Positions 6,714 through 13,692 of a stretch of DNA of 44,981 nt are shown in pieces (the stretch's first letter is position 1; each line of letters begins with the position of its first letter). The notes under the pieces are model-generated. The model saw nothing but the letters and a program-made list of their open reading frames with translations. It had not been told where the DNA came from and ran no database searches. The translations under genes and the position numbers were made by a program. The stretch spans positions 1 to 44,981 of IMG/VR virus record IMGVR_UViG_3300037293_000319. One strand, written 5' to 3'. Source of the DNA: a virus.

Positions 6714-6914
6714 CCGCTTGGAGGTCTCGTTTTCCTCCTGGCGCCGCGCCATGTCGTCGAAGGCCCGCGCGGTGACGCGCCGCAAGACCCCAGCTTCCAG
6801 GGGGTGCGCCGCCTCGATCCGGTCCGCCTCGGCCAAGGCCGCGTCCCTCACCGCCCGCAGCTCCTGCGACGTCTGCCGGGTGTGTGGCGGGCGGTTGGAT
6901 GCGAAGTCGCGCAT
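6699..6914 (-). CDS. hypothetical small protein downstream of RecT, 71 aa
   Basis: A charged helical protein without a recognised domain. The ATG at 6914 overlaps the RecT stop codon (ATGA), which supports translation as the last gene of the recombination operon. A GTG one codon upstream is also possible. Its C-terminal codons fall inside the 14-bp repeat at 6700-6713. Confidence 0.55.
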   Translation of the reverse strand: MRDFASNRPPHTRQTSQELRAVRDAALAEADRIEAAHPLEAGVLRRVTARAFDDMARRQEENETSKRLAVR

Positions 6915-7717
6915 CACAGGTTCTCCGCCAACGCGTCCAAGGCAGCCGCCCCGCCGCGTGGTGCGGGTGTCACATCGCGCATCGGCGCCCGATCATGGTC
7001 CCATTCCCCGTCGTCGCTGTCGTCCGATGGGATCGCCAACGGCCACAGTTTGGAAGCGCGGTGGACGACGGTCTTGTATGCCATCGCTTCAAAATGTTGC
7101 TTCCAGACGTTGGCTCCCGCGCCGCCCCGCTTGAACGCATCCGAGAATTTGTCCCGGTGTGCTTCTACGTCCGTGTGGGACATAAGCGTCGGGACTGCCG
7201 TGCCGTTTGCGTAGTGCGTGACGCAGTAATAAGCGATCGGTGCCCCTCGGTCACCCAGTGCTGGCCATACCTTCAACTCTGCGTGCGTGCCTTCGCAGAA
7301 CTCGTAGCGATCTTTTTCACAGATGGTGCCCACGGCAACCGCTGCGATCTTGGGGTGCTGCTGCGCCAGGTGGATCTTGCCTTTGTATTGGACTTGGAGG
7401 ACCGCTTGGTCACCACGGGGGACGATGGACGCGTGACCCATCGCGGGGTTCAGTTCCAACCCCAAAGACGCTGCGTTCATGACGGCGACTATGATGCTGT
7501 CGCGGCTGCATTTGTCGACAAGGTATTTGTTGGCGTTCAGCGCGGCCAGGGCCGTGCGCGTGAAGCGTTCGGGGGACATGCCGGTGCCGTCCAGCGCGGC
7601 CTTGATCTTGTCGGCGTATGGACCCTCGAGGGTCTTTGCGAGCGACTGTATGGGTGTCAGTTGACGCGCTGGGGCGACGGCCGTGGCGGCGTCGGGGGTT
7701 GTGGTGAGGTCGTTCAT
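6914..7717 (-). CDS. recT: RecT-family single-strand annealing protein
   Basis: A 267-aa RecT-family recombinase. Typical signatures are LTPIQSLAKTLEGPYADKIKAAL near the N-terminus, FTRTALAALNANKYLVDKCSRDSIIVAVMNAASLGLELNP (about 52-91), the strand YKGKIHLAQQHPKI, and the C-terminal GGAGANVWKQHFEAMAYKTVVHRASKLWPL. It anneals complementary single strands exposed by its partner exonuclease (7935-8915), giving the phage a RecA-independent recombination system. The start at 7717 overlaps the stop of the 74-aa gene upstream. Confidence 0.93.
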   Translation of the reverse strand: MNDLTTTPDAATAVAPARQLTPIQSLAKTLEGPYADKIKAALDGTGMSPERFTRTALAALNANKYLVDKCSRDSIIVAVMNAASLGLELNPAMGHASIVPRGDQAVLQVQYKGKIHLAQQHPKIAAVAVGTICEKDRYEFCEGTHAELKVWPALGDRGAPIAYYCVTHYANGTAVPTLMSHTDVEAHRDKFSDAFKRGGAGANVWKQHFEAMAYKTVVHRASKLWPLAIPSDDSDDGEWDHDRAPMRDVTPAPRGGAAALDALAENL

Positions 7718-7938
7718 TGCTGGATTCCTTTCAGCGTTGCCATGGTGTGAACCAGGGCGATGTCCGCGCTGGCGATGTCGACGGCGGTGTCGATCGATGG
7801 GGCGTCTTCGTAGGCAAGGCGGGCCAGGGTGGCGTCGATGGACGCCACCAGGAGCTTCTTTTGGTCTGCGTCTGGCAGGCCCTCGGCGACGCCCAAGGCG
7901 TCGCGCAGGGGCATGGGATGGTCTGGCACGTTGCTCAT
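7714..7938 (-). CDS. hypothetical protein between exonuclease and RecT, 74 aa
   Basis: A small acidic helical protein (MSNVPDHPMPLRDALGVAEGLPDADQKKLLVASID...). The ATG at 7938 overlaps the exonuclease stop, and its own stop overlaps the RecT start. It is therefore embedded in the recombination operon and expressed with it. No domain recognised; a helper or inhibitor role in recombination is possible but unproven. Confidence 0.65.
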   Translation of the reverse strand: MSNVPDHPMPLRDALGVAEGLPDADQKKLLVASIDATLARLAYEDAPSIDTAVDIASADIALVHTMATLKGIQQ

Positions 7939-8915
7939 GCTGCTTGCTCCATCGCGGCCGCGGCCGCGGTGAGGCGCAGCGAACGGCGGCCGTTTTTGTC
8001 GGCTTTCCAAGACACCTTCGATTGGTCTGGCAAGATGGCGAGCTCACACTCACGCATGACGTCCATCACCTCTGCCTTTGCAGTCTCTTCAACCGAAGCT
8101 GCAGCTTTTTTTTCTTCGGCGGCATCGGTTGCCCGTGCGATTGCGTCCATCAGCTGACCGTGATTGGCAGGATCGATCGAGGCGCGCGGGTCGGGCCGTG
8201 CGTAGAGACGCTTTATGGTCTCGGCGTCGCGCTCGTAGTCTGCGCCTGGCTGGCGGCCTTCGGAAACGTCTTCCCAAAACTGTTGGATCCTGGCTTCGAT
8301 TTTGCGACCGATGGATTCGTTGCGCATACGCACGATCATTCGCAGATCGTTGCCGGCGATCAGCACCAATATGACGCCCCACGCCGCGCCAGATTGGAGC
8401 ATCTGGTGCTGCAACTGGAGCTCGATGTGAGCGGGTGCTTGTATGTCATCCGCGTTGTCGGCGTTCCATTTGCGGTCCACGTAGCCCGCTTTGAATGTGC
8501 CGTGGAACACCCTGAAATCGACGCATTTGATTTCGAGCGGTATGCGCCCATCCATCGAACCTGGCGCGTTCATCCACTCCGTAACCTGCCAGTCGTATGA
8601 AGAGCCCGTTTTGAGTTTGGGGTTTTCGAGGTAGTCTTTGAAGGGCTTGGCTTTAAAACCAAACTTTTCCTGCGCCCAAGCGGCTATAGCGGGCTCCAAA
8701 AACTGGCCGCCGATGGTGCGGTCGTTAGGCGTGAAACTGTCTTCGATCTGTCCGGTTTTCAGCGCGAACAGTTCAAGCGGCGTCATGTATGGTGAGAGCC
8801 CAAACAGGGCGCCAACCTCGCTTGAGTTGATGTTGCGGGCCCGTGTTGCGAGCCATTTTTCGCGATTGCGTTCCAGCGCCAATCCGCGCCGTGTCTTGAC
8901 TGTTTTCCGTGCCAT
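7935..8915 (-). CDS. YqaJ-type (lambda exonuclease family) recombination exonuclease
   Basis: A 326-aa nuclease of the PD-(D/E)XK superfamily. Landmarks are SSEVGALFGLSPYMTPLELF (31-50), the helix GQFLEPAIAAW with Glu74, and the catalytic core SMDGRIPLEIKC with Asp122, Glu128 and Lys130. It should resect double-stranded ends 5' to 3' and load the RecT partner encoded two genes downstream. The C-terminal about 80 residues are a charged helical extension. The ATG at 8915 follows AACAGGAGACGAAC. A promoter-like pair with 17-bp spacing lies 28 bp upstream. Confidence 0.9.
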   Translation of the reverse strand: MARKTVKTRRGLALERNREKWLATRARNINSSEVGALFGLSPYMTPLELFALKTGQIEDSFTPNDRTIGGQFLEPAIAAWAQEKFGFKAKPFKDYLENPKLKTGSSYDWQVTEWMNAPGSMDGRIPLEIKCVDFRVFHGTFKAGYVDRKWNADNADDIQAPAHIELQLQHQMLQSGAAWGVILVLIAGNDLRMIVRMRNESIGRKIEARIQQFWEDVSEGRQPGADYERDAETIKRLYARPDPRASIDPANHGQLMDAIARATDAAEEKKAAASVEETAKAEVMDVMRECELAILPDQSKVSWKADKNGRRSLRLTAAAAAMEQAA

Positions 8916-8942
8916 GTTCGTCTCCTGTTGTCTGCTACAAAA

Positions 8943-8971
8943 CAGATAGGTCCCGGTGCATAACGTCGCAA
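8943..8971 (-). promoter_or_regulatory. candidate promoter of the exonuclease-RecT operon
   Basis: On the minus strand TTGCGA (8971-8966), 17-bp spacer, TATCTG (8948-8943) inside GGACCTATCT. The distance from the -10 motif to ATG (28 nt) equals that of the promoter at 15077-15105, and both leaders end in a nearly identical ACAGGAG(A/G)CGAAC. Confidence 0.6.
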
Positions 8972-9162
8972 ACAAACGGCGTTACAAAACACAAGTTGAC
9001 CGATTTTCTTCAGAGGGAAATTTTCGGCGCGTTTTTTCTTGCGGGCTTTCGGGTTCGCGGTAGTGCGCCGTTATGGCTGCAACATTGCCCCTCCCGCGCG
9101 TAGCGGGCTGTGTCTGCGGGCCCCATCTGATCCAGCAGGAGCCGCTTGGGAGGGAACGATCG

Positions 9163-9657
9163 ATGCGCTGGGTGAGGATTTACGATGCGCTGATGGAGCG
9201 CGCGCAGCACAGACGTCCACACGCGTCTGGACTGGAAAGACACCACATTTTGCCACTGTGTTTGGGCGGCGGTCGGGAAGCCGATAACGAAGTCTGGCTC
9301 ACGCCGCGGGAACACATCGCCGCGCACGCGCTGTTGGTGAGGATGGTGCCGGATTGCCGCCCGGCTATGCTCGCTTCCTTGGTTTCGACCATCAACGCAC
9401 GGCGCAGAAACAGCGCAGCCGCTGAACGGGCCCGCGGCGTCTACGCGGGCCTGATCGGCGAGCAAACAGCCCTCCACGCGGGCACCCGGCATCATGGTCA
9501 CCGGTCGGATGTTTACCGCCTGGCACACGACGACGGCCGGTCTTTGGATGGCACAAGGATGGAGCTCATAGCCGCGTCTGGCGTGCCGTTTCGACAACTC
9601 TATGACCTGGTAAATGGGCGCAGGCCGCAGGCGCATGGGTGGCGCATAAGCGACTGA
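9163..9657 (+). CDS. HNH endonuclease with C-terminal DNA-recognition-like repeat
   Basis: A 164-aa protein. The HNH/His-Me finger core is GLERHHILPLCLGGGREADNEVWLTPREHIAAHALL (about 23-57), with the His-His pair, a central Asn and the distal His. The C-terminus (SGVPFRQLYDLVNGRRPQAHGWRISD) resembles the NUMOD-type helix-turn-helix found in homing endonucleases. It may be a free-standing homing endonuclease, or a packaging-assisting HNH. The start at 9163 follows GGGAGGGAAC. It stands just upstream of the phage C5 methylase. Confidence 0.8.
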   Translation: MRWVRIYDALMERAQHRRPHASGLERHHILPLCLGGGREADNEVWLTPREHIAAHALLVRMVPDCRPAMLASLVSTINARRRNSAAAERARGVYAGLIGEQTALHAGTRHHGHRSDVYRLAHDDGRSLDGTRMELIAASGVPFRQLYDLVNGRRPQAHGWRISD

Positions 9658-9739
9658 AAATGATCCAGATTCTTTTTGGAAACGACGTGTTTTTTACCCA
9701 ACTCAACCCTGAACGAAACCGAAACATCGGACGGGGACT

Positions 9740-10876
9740 ATGGGACATGCTTATTACAACGAATGGGACGCAGGTGCCGCAGAATGGCTGCGAGAGCTCA
9801 TCAAGGCGGGGCACATCGCGCCTGGCGAGGTCGATCAGCGATCCATCGCAGATGTCGATGCTGCCGATCTTCGATGCTTTACGCAATGCCACTTCTTCGC
9901 AGGCATCGGCGGATGGAGCCACGCCCTGCGCCTCGCAGGATGGCCAGACGACAAGCCGGTTTGGACCGGAAGCCCTCCATGCCAGCCCTTCAGTGCAGCA
10001 GGAAAACGCCTCGGAAAAGACGACGAACGACACCTCGCTCCGGTCTGGCTCGATCTCGTCTTACAGTGCCGCCCTCGAATCCTCTTTGGTGAACAGGTTG
10101 CAGATGCGATCCGAGTCGGTTGGCTCGACGATTTACAAGACCGGCTCGAAGCCGGCGGCTACGCCTGCGGGTCGGCCGTTCTTACAGCTGCAAGCTTCGG
10201 CGCCCCGCACATCCGGAAAAGGCTGTATTTTGGAGGGGTCCGGGTGGGTGACACCAACAACGCGGGACTGGAAGGACAGCGGGGCGGACATCAGGCCGAG
10301 AGCGGATGGGAAGCAGCGGTTCGACCAGTTGCCACGGCAAGCCAACCTTGCGGTATGGCCAACGCCGACCGCATCGAAAACATCGCCACAGACTCGAGAG
10401 GATTTTACACCGAATCTTGCTGCTCGGGCGATGCTGACCGGGTGGCCGACGCCACAGGCATCGGACGGTACGGGCGGCGGGCAGGCGAAGAGGGCGCTGA
10501 ACCCGGCGCGCAGCAACGACCTGATGGATTTTGCAATGCTCGGAGGCTGGCCGACAGCACGAGCGACCGACGGGGACAAAAACGTTCGGACACTGGAGGG
10601 TGCGGTGTCGGAAATCGATCGCAAGGGCAGTCCGCAAGATATGGCGCAGGCGGCGGCGATTGCGGGACCAGCGCGGCTAACGGCTTCTGGGGAAATCCTG
10701 ACTGGCTACACTGCCGGGATGGAAAGTGGCGGCCAGTTGAATCCGGCACACAGCCGCTGGCTCATGGGGTTTCCGGCAGAGTGGGACTTCTGCGGGGCTA
10801 TGGCAATGCAATCGTCCCGCAAGTTGCGCAAGCGTTCATTGAAAGCTTTAGAGACGCTGCGGGTCAACTGAACTGA
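9740..10876 (+). CDS. phage-type DNA (cytosine-5-)-methyltransferase
   Basis: A 378-aa C5 methylase. It carries motif I (FFAGIGGWSHALRLAGW, 52-68), motif IV with the catalytic cysteine (TGSPPCQPFSAAGK, Cys81), a motif VI variant EQV (118-120) instead of ENV, motif VIII (GAPHIRKRLYF, 154-164), and a terminal motif X (RGYGNAIVPQVAQAFI). The middle (about 165-345) is a Gly/Arg/Asp-rich target-recognition region made of VADAT/LADSTS/MANAD-like units. It could shield phage DNA from restriction, possibly including that by the resident unit at 1749-3894. A second frame (+1) over most of the recognition region also reads like protein; see the separate entry. Confidence 0.9.
   Translation: MGHAYYNEWDAGAAEWLRELIKAGHIAPGEVDQRSIADVDAADLRCFTQCHFFAGIGGWSHALRLAGWPDDKPVWTGSPPCQPFSAAGKRLGKDDERHLAPVWLDLVLQCRPRILFGEQVADAIRVGWLDDLQDRLEAGGYACGSAVLTAASFGAPHIRKRLYFGGVRVGDTNNAGLEGQRGGHQAESGWEAAVRPVATASQPCGMANADRIENIATDSRGFYTESCCSGDADRVADATGIGRYGRRAGEEGAEPGAQQRPDGFCNARRLADSTSDRRGQKRSDTGGCGVGNRSQGQSARYGAGGGDCGTSAANGFWGNPDWLHCRDGKWRPVESGTQPLAHGVSGRVGLLRGYGNAIVPQVAQAFIESFRDAAGQLN
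10233..10871 (+). other. alternative +1 reading frame with protein-like content over the methylase
   Basis: The frame one base downstream of the methylase is open from 9639 to 10871. From about 10233 it reads GWVTPTTRDWKDSG, WPTPTASKTSPQTRED, GWPTPQASDG, GWPTARATDG and QLNPAHSRWLMGFPAEWD. The repeated (G)W(P)TP units and the HSRWLMGFP ending are what I recall from C-terminal parts of other phage C5 methylases. Both frames are therefore recognisable, which suggests dual coding, frameshifting, or alternative descent from relatives using either frame. The N-terminal part of this frame (before about 10230) does not look like a real protein. Confidence 0.4.
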
Positions 10877-10890
10877 GATTGGCGGCAGAT

Positions 10891-10901
10891 GGGACGCATA
10901 T
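10891..10901 (+). repeat. GGGACGCATAT element, copy 1
   Basis: Directly ahead of the helicase start codon (first base of motif 18 nt before ATG), followed by CCGGGGC. GGA and TCC can pair around CGCATA. Confidence 0.85.
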
Positions 10902-10908
10902 CCGGGGC

Positions 10909-12384
10909 ATGATACAGCTCCGGCCATACCAGTCCCGCGGCATCGCCGACATCCGCGCAGCGTTCCGCACGGCGCGCCGAGTCCTTGGTGTTTTCCCGAC
11001 CGGTGCGGGCAAAACCACTATCATTGCTTCCATCGTCCAGGACACGCTGGCACGTGGCTCCCGCGTCGTCATCATGGCCCACCGCGAGGAGCTCATCACC
11101 CAGATCCGCGACCGGCTGGCCCTGTTCGGCATAGTCGCCGCGATAATAAAAGCGGGCCACCCAGAGGATCCAAACAATCCCGTCCAGGTGGCGTCGGTCC
11201 AGTCGCTGGCCGGTCGTCTTGACCGGCACAACGCGCCCGATCTGCTCATAGTCGACGAAGCCCACCACACCCTTGCCGCCACGTATCGGTCCATCCTCGA
11301 TGCTTGGTCCAAGTCCCGTGTCCTGGGTCTCACAGCCACCCCCTGGCGCCTGGACGGGCGCGGCCTGGGTGAAGTGTTCGAGTCGATGGTCCAAGGCCCC
11401 ACGGTCGCCGAGCTCATCGAACAAGGCCACCTGGTGCGCGCACGGGTCCTTGGTTCGACGCGGGGCCTGGACCTGTCCGACGTAGCGACGCGGGGCGGGG
11501 ATTTCGACATCGAAGCCTTGGAGAAAGCCATCGCCCGCGCTGGCCTCGACGGCGACGCGGTGCGGACGTTCAAGACTCACTTCCCCACCAGCGGCACGGC
11601 CGTGGCGTTCTGCGTGTCAGTGAAGCACGCGGAGCGCGTGGCGGCCGCGTTCAACGATGCAGGTATCCCAGCGGCTGTGCTGACGGGTGCGGACAAGGAG
11701 GCCCATCGCAAGCGCGTCTTGGAGGACCTGGCTGCTGGCAGGATCCGGGTGCTGTGTTCGGTGGACGTCATCAGTGAGGGGTTTGACCTGCCGGCCATCT
11801 CCGCCGTCATCCTTTTGCGACCCACCAAAAGCCTGTCCCTGTTCCTTCAACAAGTCGGCCGGGCCCTGCGGCCGGCGCCTGGCAAACTGTTTGCGTGGGT
11901 ATTCGATCACGCCGGCAACTCGCTGCGACACGGGCACCCGGAGTCGTTCAGGGACTGGACGCTGGACGCCGAGCAACCGGCCAAACGCGCACTCACGCAG
12001 ACCGAGGATGGCATGGCGCTCACAGTGCGCCAATGCCTGTCGTGCTACGCTATCCACGCGACGGCCCCAGTGTGCCCGTTTTGCGGCACAGAGCACCCGG
12101 TTGACGACAGGATCCCCCGTTGGCGGGCGGTGGAGCTACGAGAGCTCGAACGTGCGGAATTGGAAGCGACCGACGAAGCCAAACGTAAGGCCGAGCGCAA
12201 AGCACAGGGTGGGGCGCGGACCGTGGAGCAACTGACGGCGCTATTCATGCGGCAGGGGGCCAACAGGTGGAAGGCCCAGGCGCGGGCGAAGAAAGTGGTT
12301 GAGGCGCGGGAAGCGAAGGAACGGGCGGAACGGGAAACGCCGCTCTTGCCGGGGGCGGCGGAGTGGTTGGAGGGGATGTTGTAG
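10909..12384 (+). CDS. DEAH-box superfamily 2 helicase with zinc ribbon
   Basis: A 491-aa helicase. It has a Q-like RPYQ, Walker A PTGAGKTT (30-37), motif Ia AHREEL, motif II DEAH (116-119), motif III TATP (142-145), motif V SEGFDLP (289-295) and motif VI QVGRALRP (315-322). A four-cysteine ribbon follows (CLSC at 376-379 and CPFC at 389-392), then a charged helical tail. The family includes DNA-unwinding helicases of phage replication and repair modules. I chose the ATG at 10909 because MIQLRPYQ is the usual start of the fold; an in-frame ATG at 10879 would put the GGGACGCATAT element inside the gene. Confidence 0.9.
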   Translation: MIQLRPYQSRGIADIRAAFRTARRVLGVFPTGAGKTTIIASIVQDTLARGSRVVIMAHREELITQIRDRLALFGIVAAIIKAGHPEDPNNPVQVASVQSLAGRLDRHNAPDLLIVDEAHHTLAATYRSILDAWSKSRVLGLTATPWRLDGRGLGEVFESMVQGPTVAELIEQGHLVRARVLGSTRGLDLSDVATRGGDFDIEALEKAIARAGLDGDAVRTFKTHFPTSGTAVAFCVSVKHAERVAAAFNDAGIPAAVLTGADKEAHRKRVLEDLAAGRIRVLCSVDVISEGFDLPAISAVILLRPTKSLSLFLQQVGRALRPAPGKLFAWVFDHAGNSLRHGHPESFRDWTLDAEQPAKRALTQTEDGMALTVRQCLSCYAIHATAPVCPFCGTEHPVDDRIPRWRAVELRELERAELEATDEAKRKAERKAQGGARTVEQLTALFMRQGANRWKAQARAKKVVEAREAKERAERETPLLPGAAEWLEGML

Positions 12385-12440
12385 CCAGGCGTTGGCGTCG
12401 GGCGCGGATCCACCCGTGCGCGGTTTAGCGGTGTATGTAT

Positions 12441-12476
12441 GCCGCAAAAAGAAAAGGCCCGGAGCGAACCCGGGCC
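12441..12476 (-). terminator. Rho-independent terminator, leftward
   Basis: GGCCCGG (12456-12462) and CCGGGCC (12470-12476) form a stem. On the minus strand it is followed by TTTTCTTTTT. It would end a leftward transcript carrying the tRNA-like gene at 12709-12776. Confidence 0.75.
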
Positions 12477-12708
12477 GGAGGTTTCCCTCTCCGCTTCGCG
12501 ACAAAGTCGCCGCCTGGACGGCGGTGGCCCCAACGCTTGCGGTTTTCCTGGCCTTTTTGCTGTTAAGCGAGGCGGCCTGCCTCCTGTGCATCGTCCACAC
12601 GCGCCGAAGCGGTGGGAACGCCGCTTTGGCCATGCCTGACCGGCCGCATTTCACTATGGCTGCGGACCACCAAGCTGCCATCAAGTCCCCTGGCAGCTGG
12701 GGTAGAGT

Positions 12709-12776
12709 GGCGCGCCGGGACTCGAACCCGGTCGTTTCCCCTTGTCGGGGCTGTGATAACCCATACACCACGCGCC
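12709..12776 (-). tRNA. tRNA-like gene with abnormal anticodon loop, isotype undetermined
   Basis: The minus strand has a 3' half typical of a tRNA: T-arm CCGGG-TTCGAGT-CCCGG followed by CGCGCC, which pairs with GGCGCG at the 5' end. A D-arm-like GTG...CAC surrounds a GGG-containing loop. The anticodon arm is abnormal: CCCC-GACAA-GGGG leaves a five-base loop, and a seven-base loop would lack the universal U33. If two bases were lost, the ancestor may have been Val (GAC). No CCA is encoded at the 3' end. It could be a decayed phage tRNA, a structural decoy, or a tRNA that tolerates a short loop. Confidence 0.6.
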
Positions 12777-13128
12777 CTGCCGGTTACGAGTCCGGCGCCG
12801 TTTTCCTGTGGGAACGGCCGGTTTGTGGCTACACCGCGTTAAGGGCCTCTGGTGTGCTGCGTCCCTATGCTTCTACGCGTTCTGCCCCGCAATCGAGGCG
12901 GGCCGACGCCACATCCGGCCCAATAATCATATAGTCCCAGATCTTCGACACTCCAAATCAAAGAGCGATCTTTTTTTTAAAGAAAAGAGCCGCCCTGAAG
13001 GGCAGCCAAACTTGGTGCGTGAACCAGGATGAACAATGCGCCAACACCATTCATCCTGGCCACAAACGAAACCTTTGGATGCTCACCTTTGAACGCTTGA
13101 CCCGCAGGACCTTAATACGGCTCTCTGC

Positions 13129-13139
13129 ATATGCGTCCC
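13129..13139 (-). repeat. GGGACGCATAT element, copy 2 (minus orientation)
   Basis: Exact copy on the minus strand, 23 bp from copy 3 and pointing away from it. Confidence 0.85.
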
Positions 13140-13152
13140 CTAACGCAGTCTG

Positions 13153-13170
13153 TGCGTCCCCAGGGACGCA
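13153..13170. repeat. TGCGTCCC/GGGACGCA inverted repeat
   Basis: TGCGTCCC (13153-13160), CA, GGGACGCA (13163-13170): a perfect 8-bp inverted repeat made from a half copy of the GGGACGCATAT element joined to copy 3. Confidence 0.85.
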
Positions 13171-13173
13171 TAT
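13163..13173 (+). repeat. GGGACGCATAT element, copy 3
   Basis: Exact copy 42 bp upstream of the start of the 40-aa gene at 13205; GGA and TCC flank the CGCATA loop. Confidence 0.85.
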
Positions 13174-13204
13174 CCAACCCGACCCACCCGTCGGAGACAA
13201 ACCC

Positions 13205-13327
13205 ATGCTTTATTTCATCGTCGATACCTGGCTTGGCATCCAATACCAAGTCGATTCCGAGACAGCCTGCCGGATCCTGGAATCCGCTTACACGACAATG
13301 ACGTGTATCGTGCGGCGGGACGTCTAA
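13205..13327 (+). CDS. hypothetical small protein, 40 aa
   Basis: A 40-residue protein (MLYFIVDTWLGIQYQVDSETACRILES...) with GGAGACAAACCC before its ATG and a stop overlapping the start of the VRR-NUC gene (TAATG). The longer in-frame extension to 13019 runs through the repeat elements and is unlikely. No domain recognised. Its coupling to the nuclease suggests co-expression in the DNA-metabolism module. Confidence 0.6.
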   Translation: MLYFIVDTWLGIQYQVDSETACRILESAYTTMTCIVRRDV

Positions 13328-13692
13328 TGGGACAGCGCGAGACCGACATCCAGAATCGGGCTATGGCCGCGATCCAGCACGAGCACGGGAATCACGTGAC
13401 GATGTTCCGTGTGAATTCCGGGCAGGCCCGATCGGTCCATAGCGACACCAGGATAAAGCTGGCACCAAAAGGCACCGCCGACGTCGTGCTGTGCGCGTAT
13501 GGGGCCTATGCGGAGTTGGAAGCCAAGACGCCCACGGGCGTCCAGTCCGAACAGCAGCAGCAACGCCAAGCGGCTGTTGAGCGCGCCGGCGGCATCTACA
13601 TACTGTTTCGGTCGCCACAGGAAGCCGTCGACCTACTCACAGCAGCGCTTCAGCGTCGAGGTCTTCATCAAGCAGAGCCTCGCGAGCTTTAA
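13327..13692 (+). CDS. VRR-NUC domain nuclease
   Basis: A 121-aa single-domain VRR-NUC protein. The fold is recognisable from FRVNSGQA (27-34), KGTADVVL with Asp52, AELEAKTPTG with Glu65-x-Lys67, then QQQQRQAAVERAGGIYILFRSPQEAVDLL. Such phage proteins act as small structure-specific endonucleases, for example on branched DNA. The start at 13327 overlaps the preceding stop. The 3' end overlaps the convergent sigma-like gene by 56 bp, so transcription of one may interfere with the other. Confidence 0.88.
   Translation: MGQRETDIQNRAMAAIQHEHGNHVTMFRVNSGQARSVHSDTRIKLAPKGTADVVLCAYGAYAELEAKTPTGVQSEQQQQRQAAVERAGGIYILFRSPQEAVDLLTAALQRRGLHQAEPREL

Larger units (their letters stand above)
12385..13204. 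other. 820-bp intergenic stretch
   Basis: No convincing protein gene. It holds a leftward terminator (12441-12476), a tRNA-like sequence on the minus strand (12709-12776), further hairpin-forming GC-rich sequence with a tRNA anticodon-arm-like piece near 12777-12830, and a pair of GGGACGCATAT elements facing away from each other (13129-13173). Open frames across it run through the tRNA and lack ribosome-binding sites. Confidence 0.5.

Noticed and set aside
9639-10230. N-terminal part of the +1 frame over the phage methylase as a gene of its own
   Set aside because: This part is Ser/Arg-rich shadow sequence; only the portion after about 10233 looks like protein, so I report that portion alone.
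12777-12850. A second tRNA-like piece on the minus strand (GCCGGACTCGTAACCGGC, like a tRNA anticodon arm)
   Set aside because: No matching T-arm or acceptor stem follows; the sequence runs straight into the first tRNA-like gene, and the loop would have eight bases. Probably chance or a fragment.
12299-12934. Long rightward frame across the helicase end and the non-coding gap
   Set aside because: It runs through a terminator and the tRNA-like sequence, starts inside the helicase gene without a ribosome-binding site, and its composition is not protein-like apart from one hydrophobic stretch.
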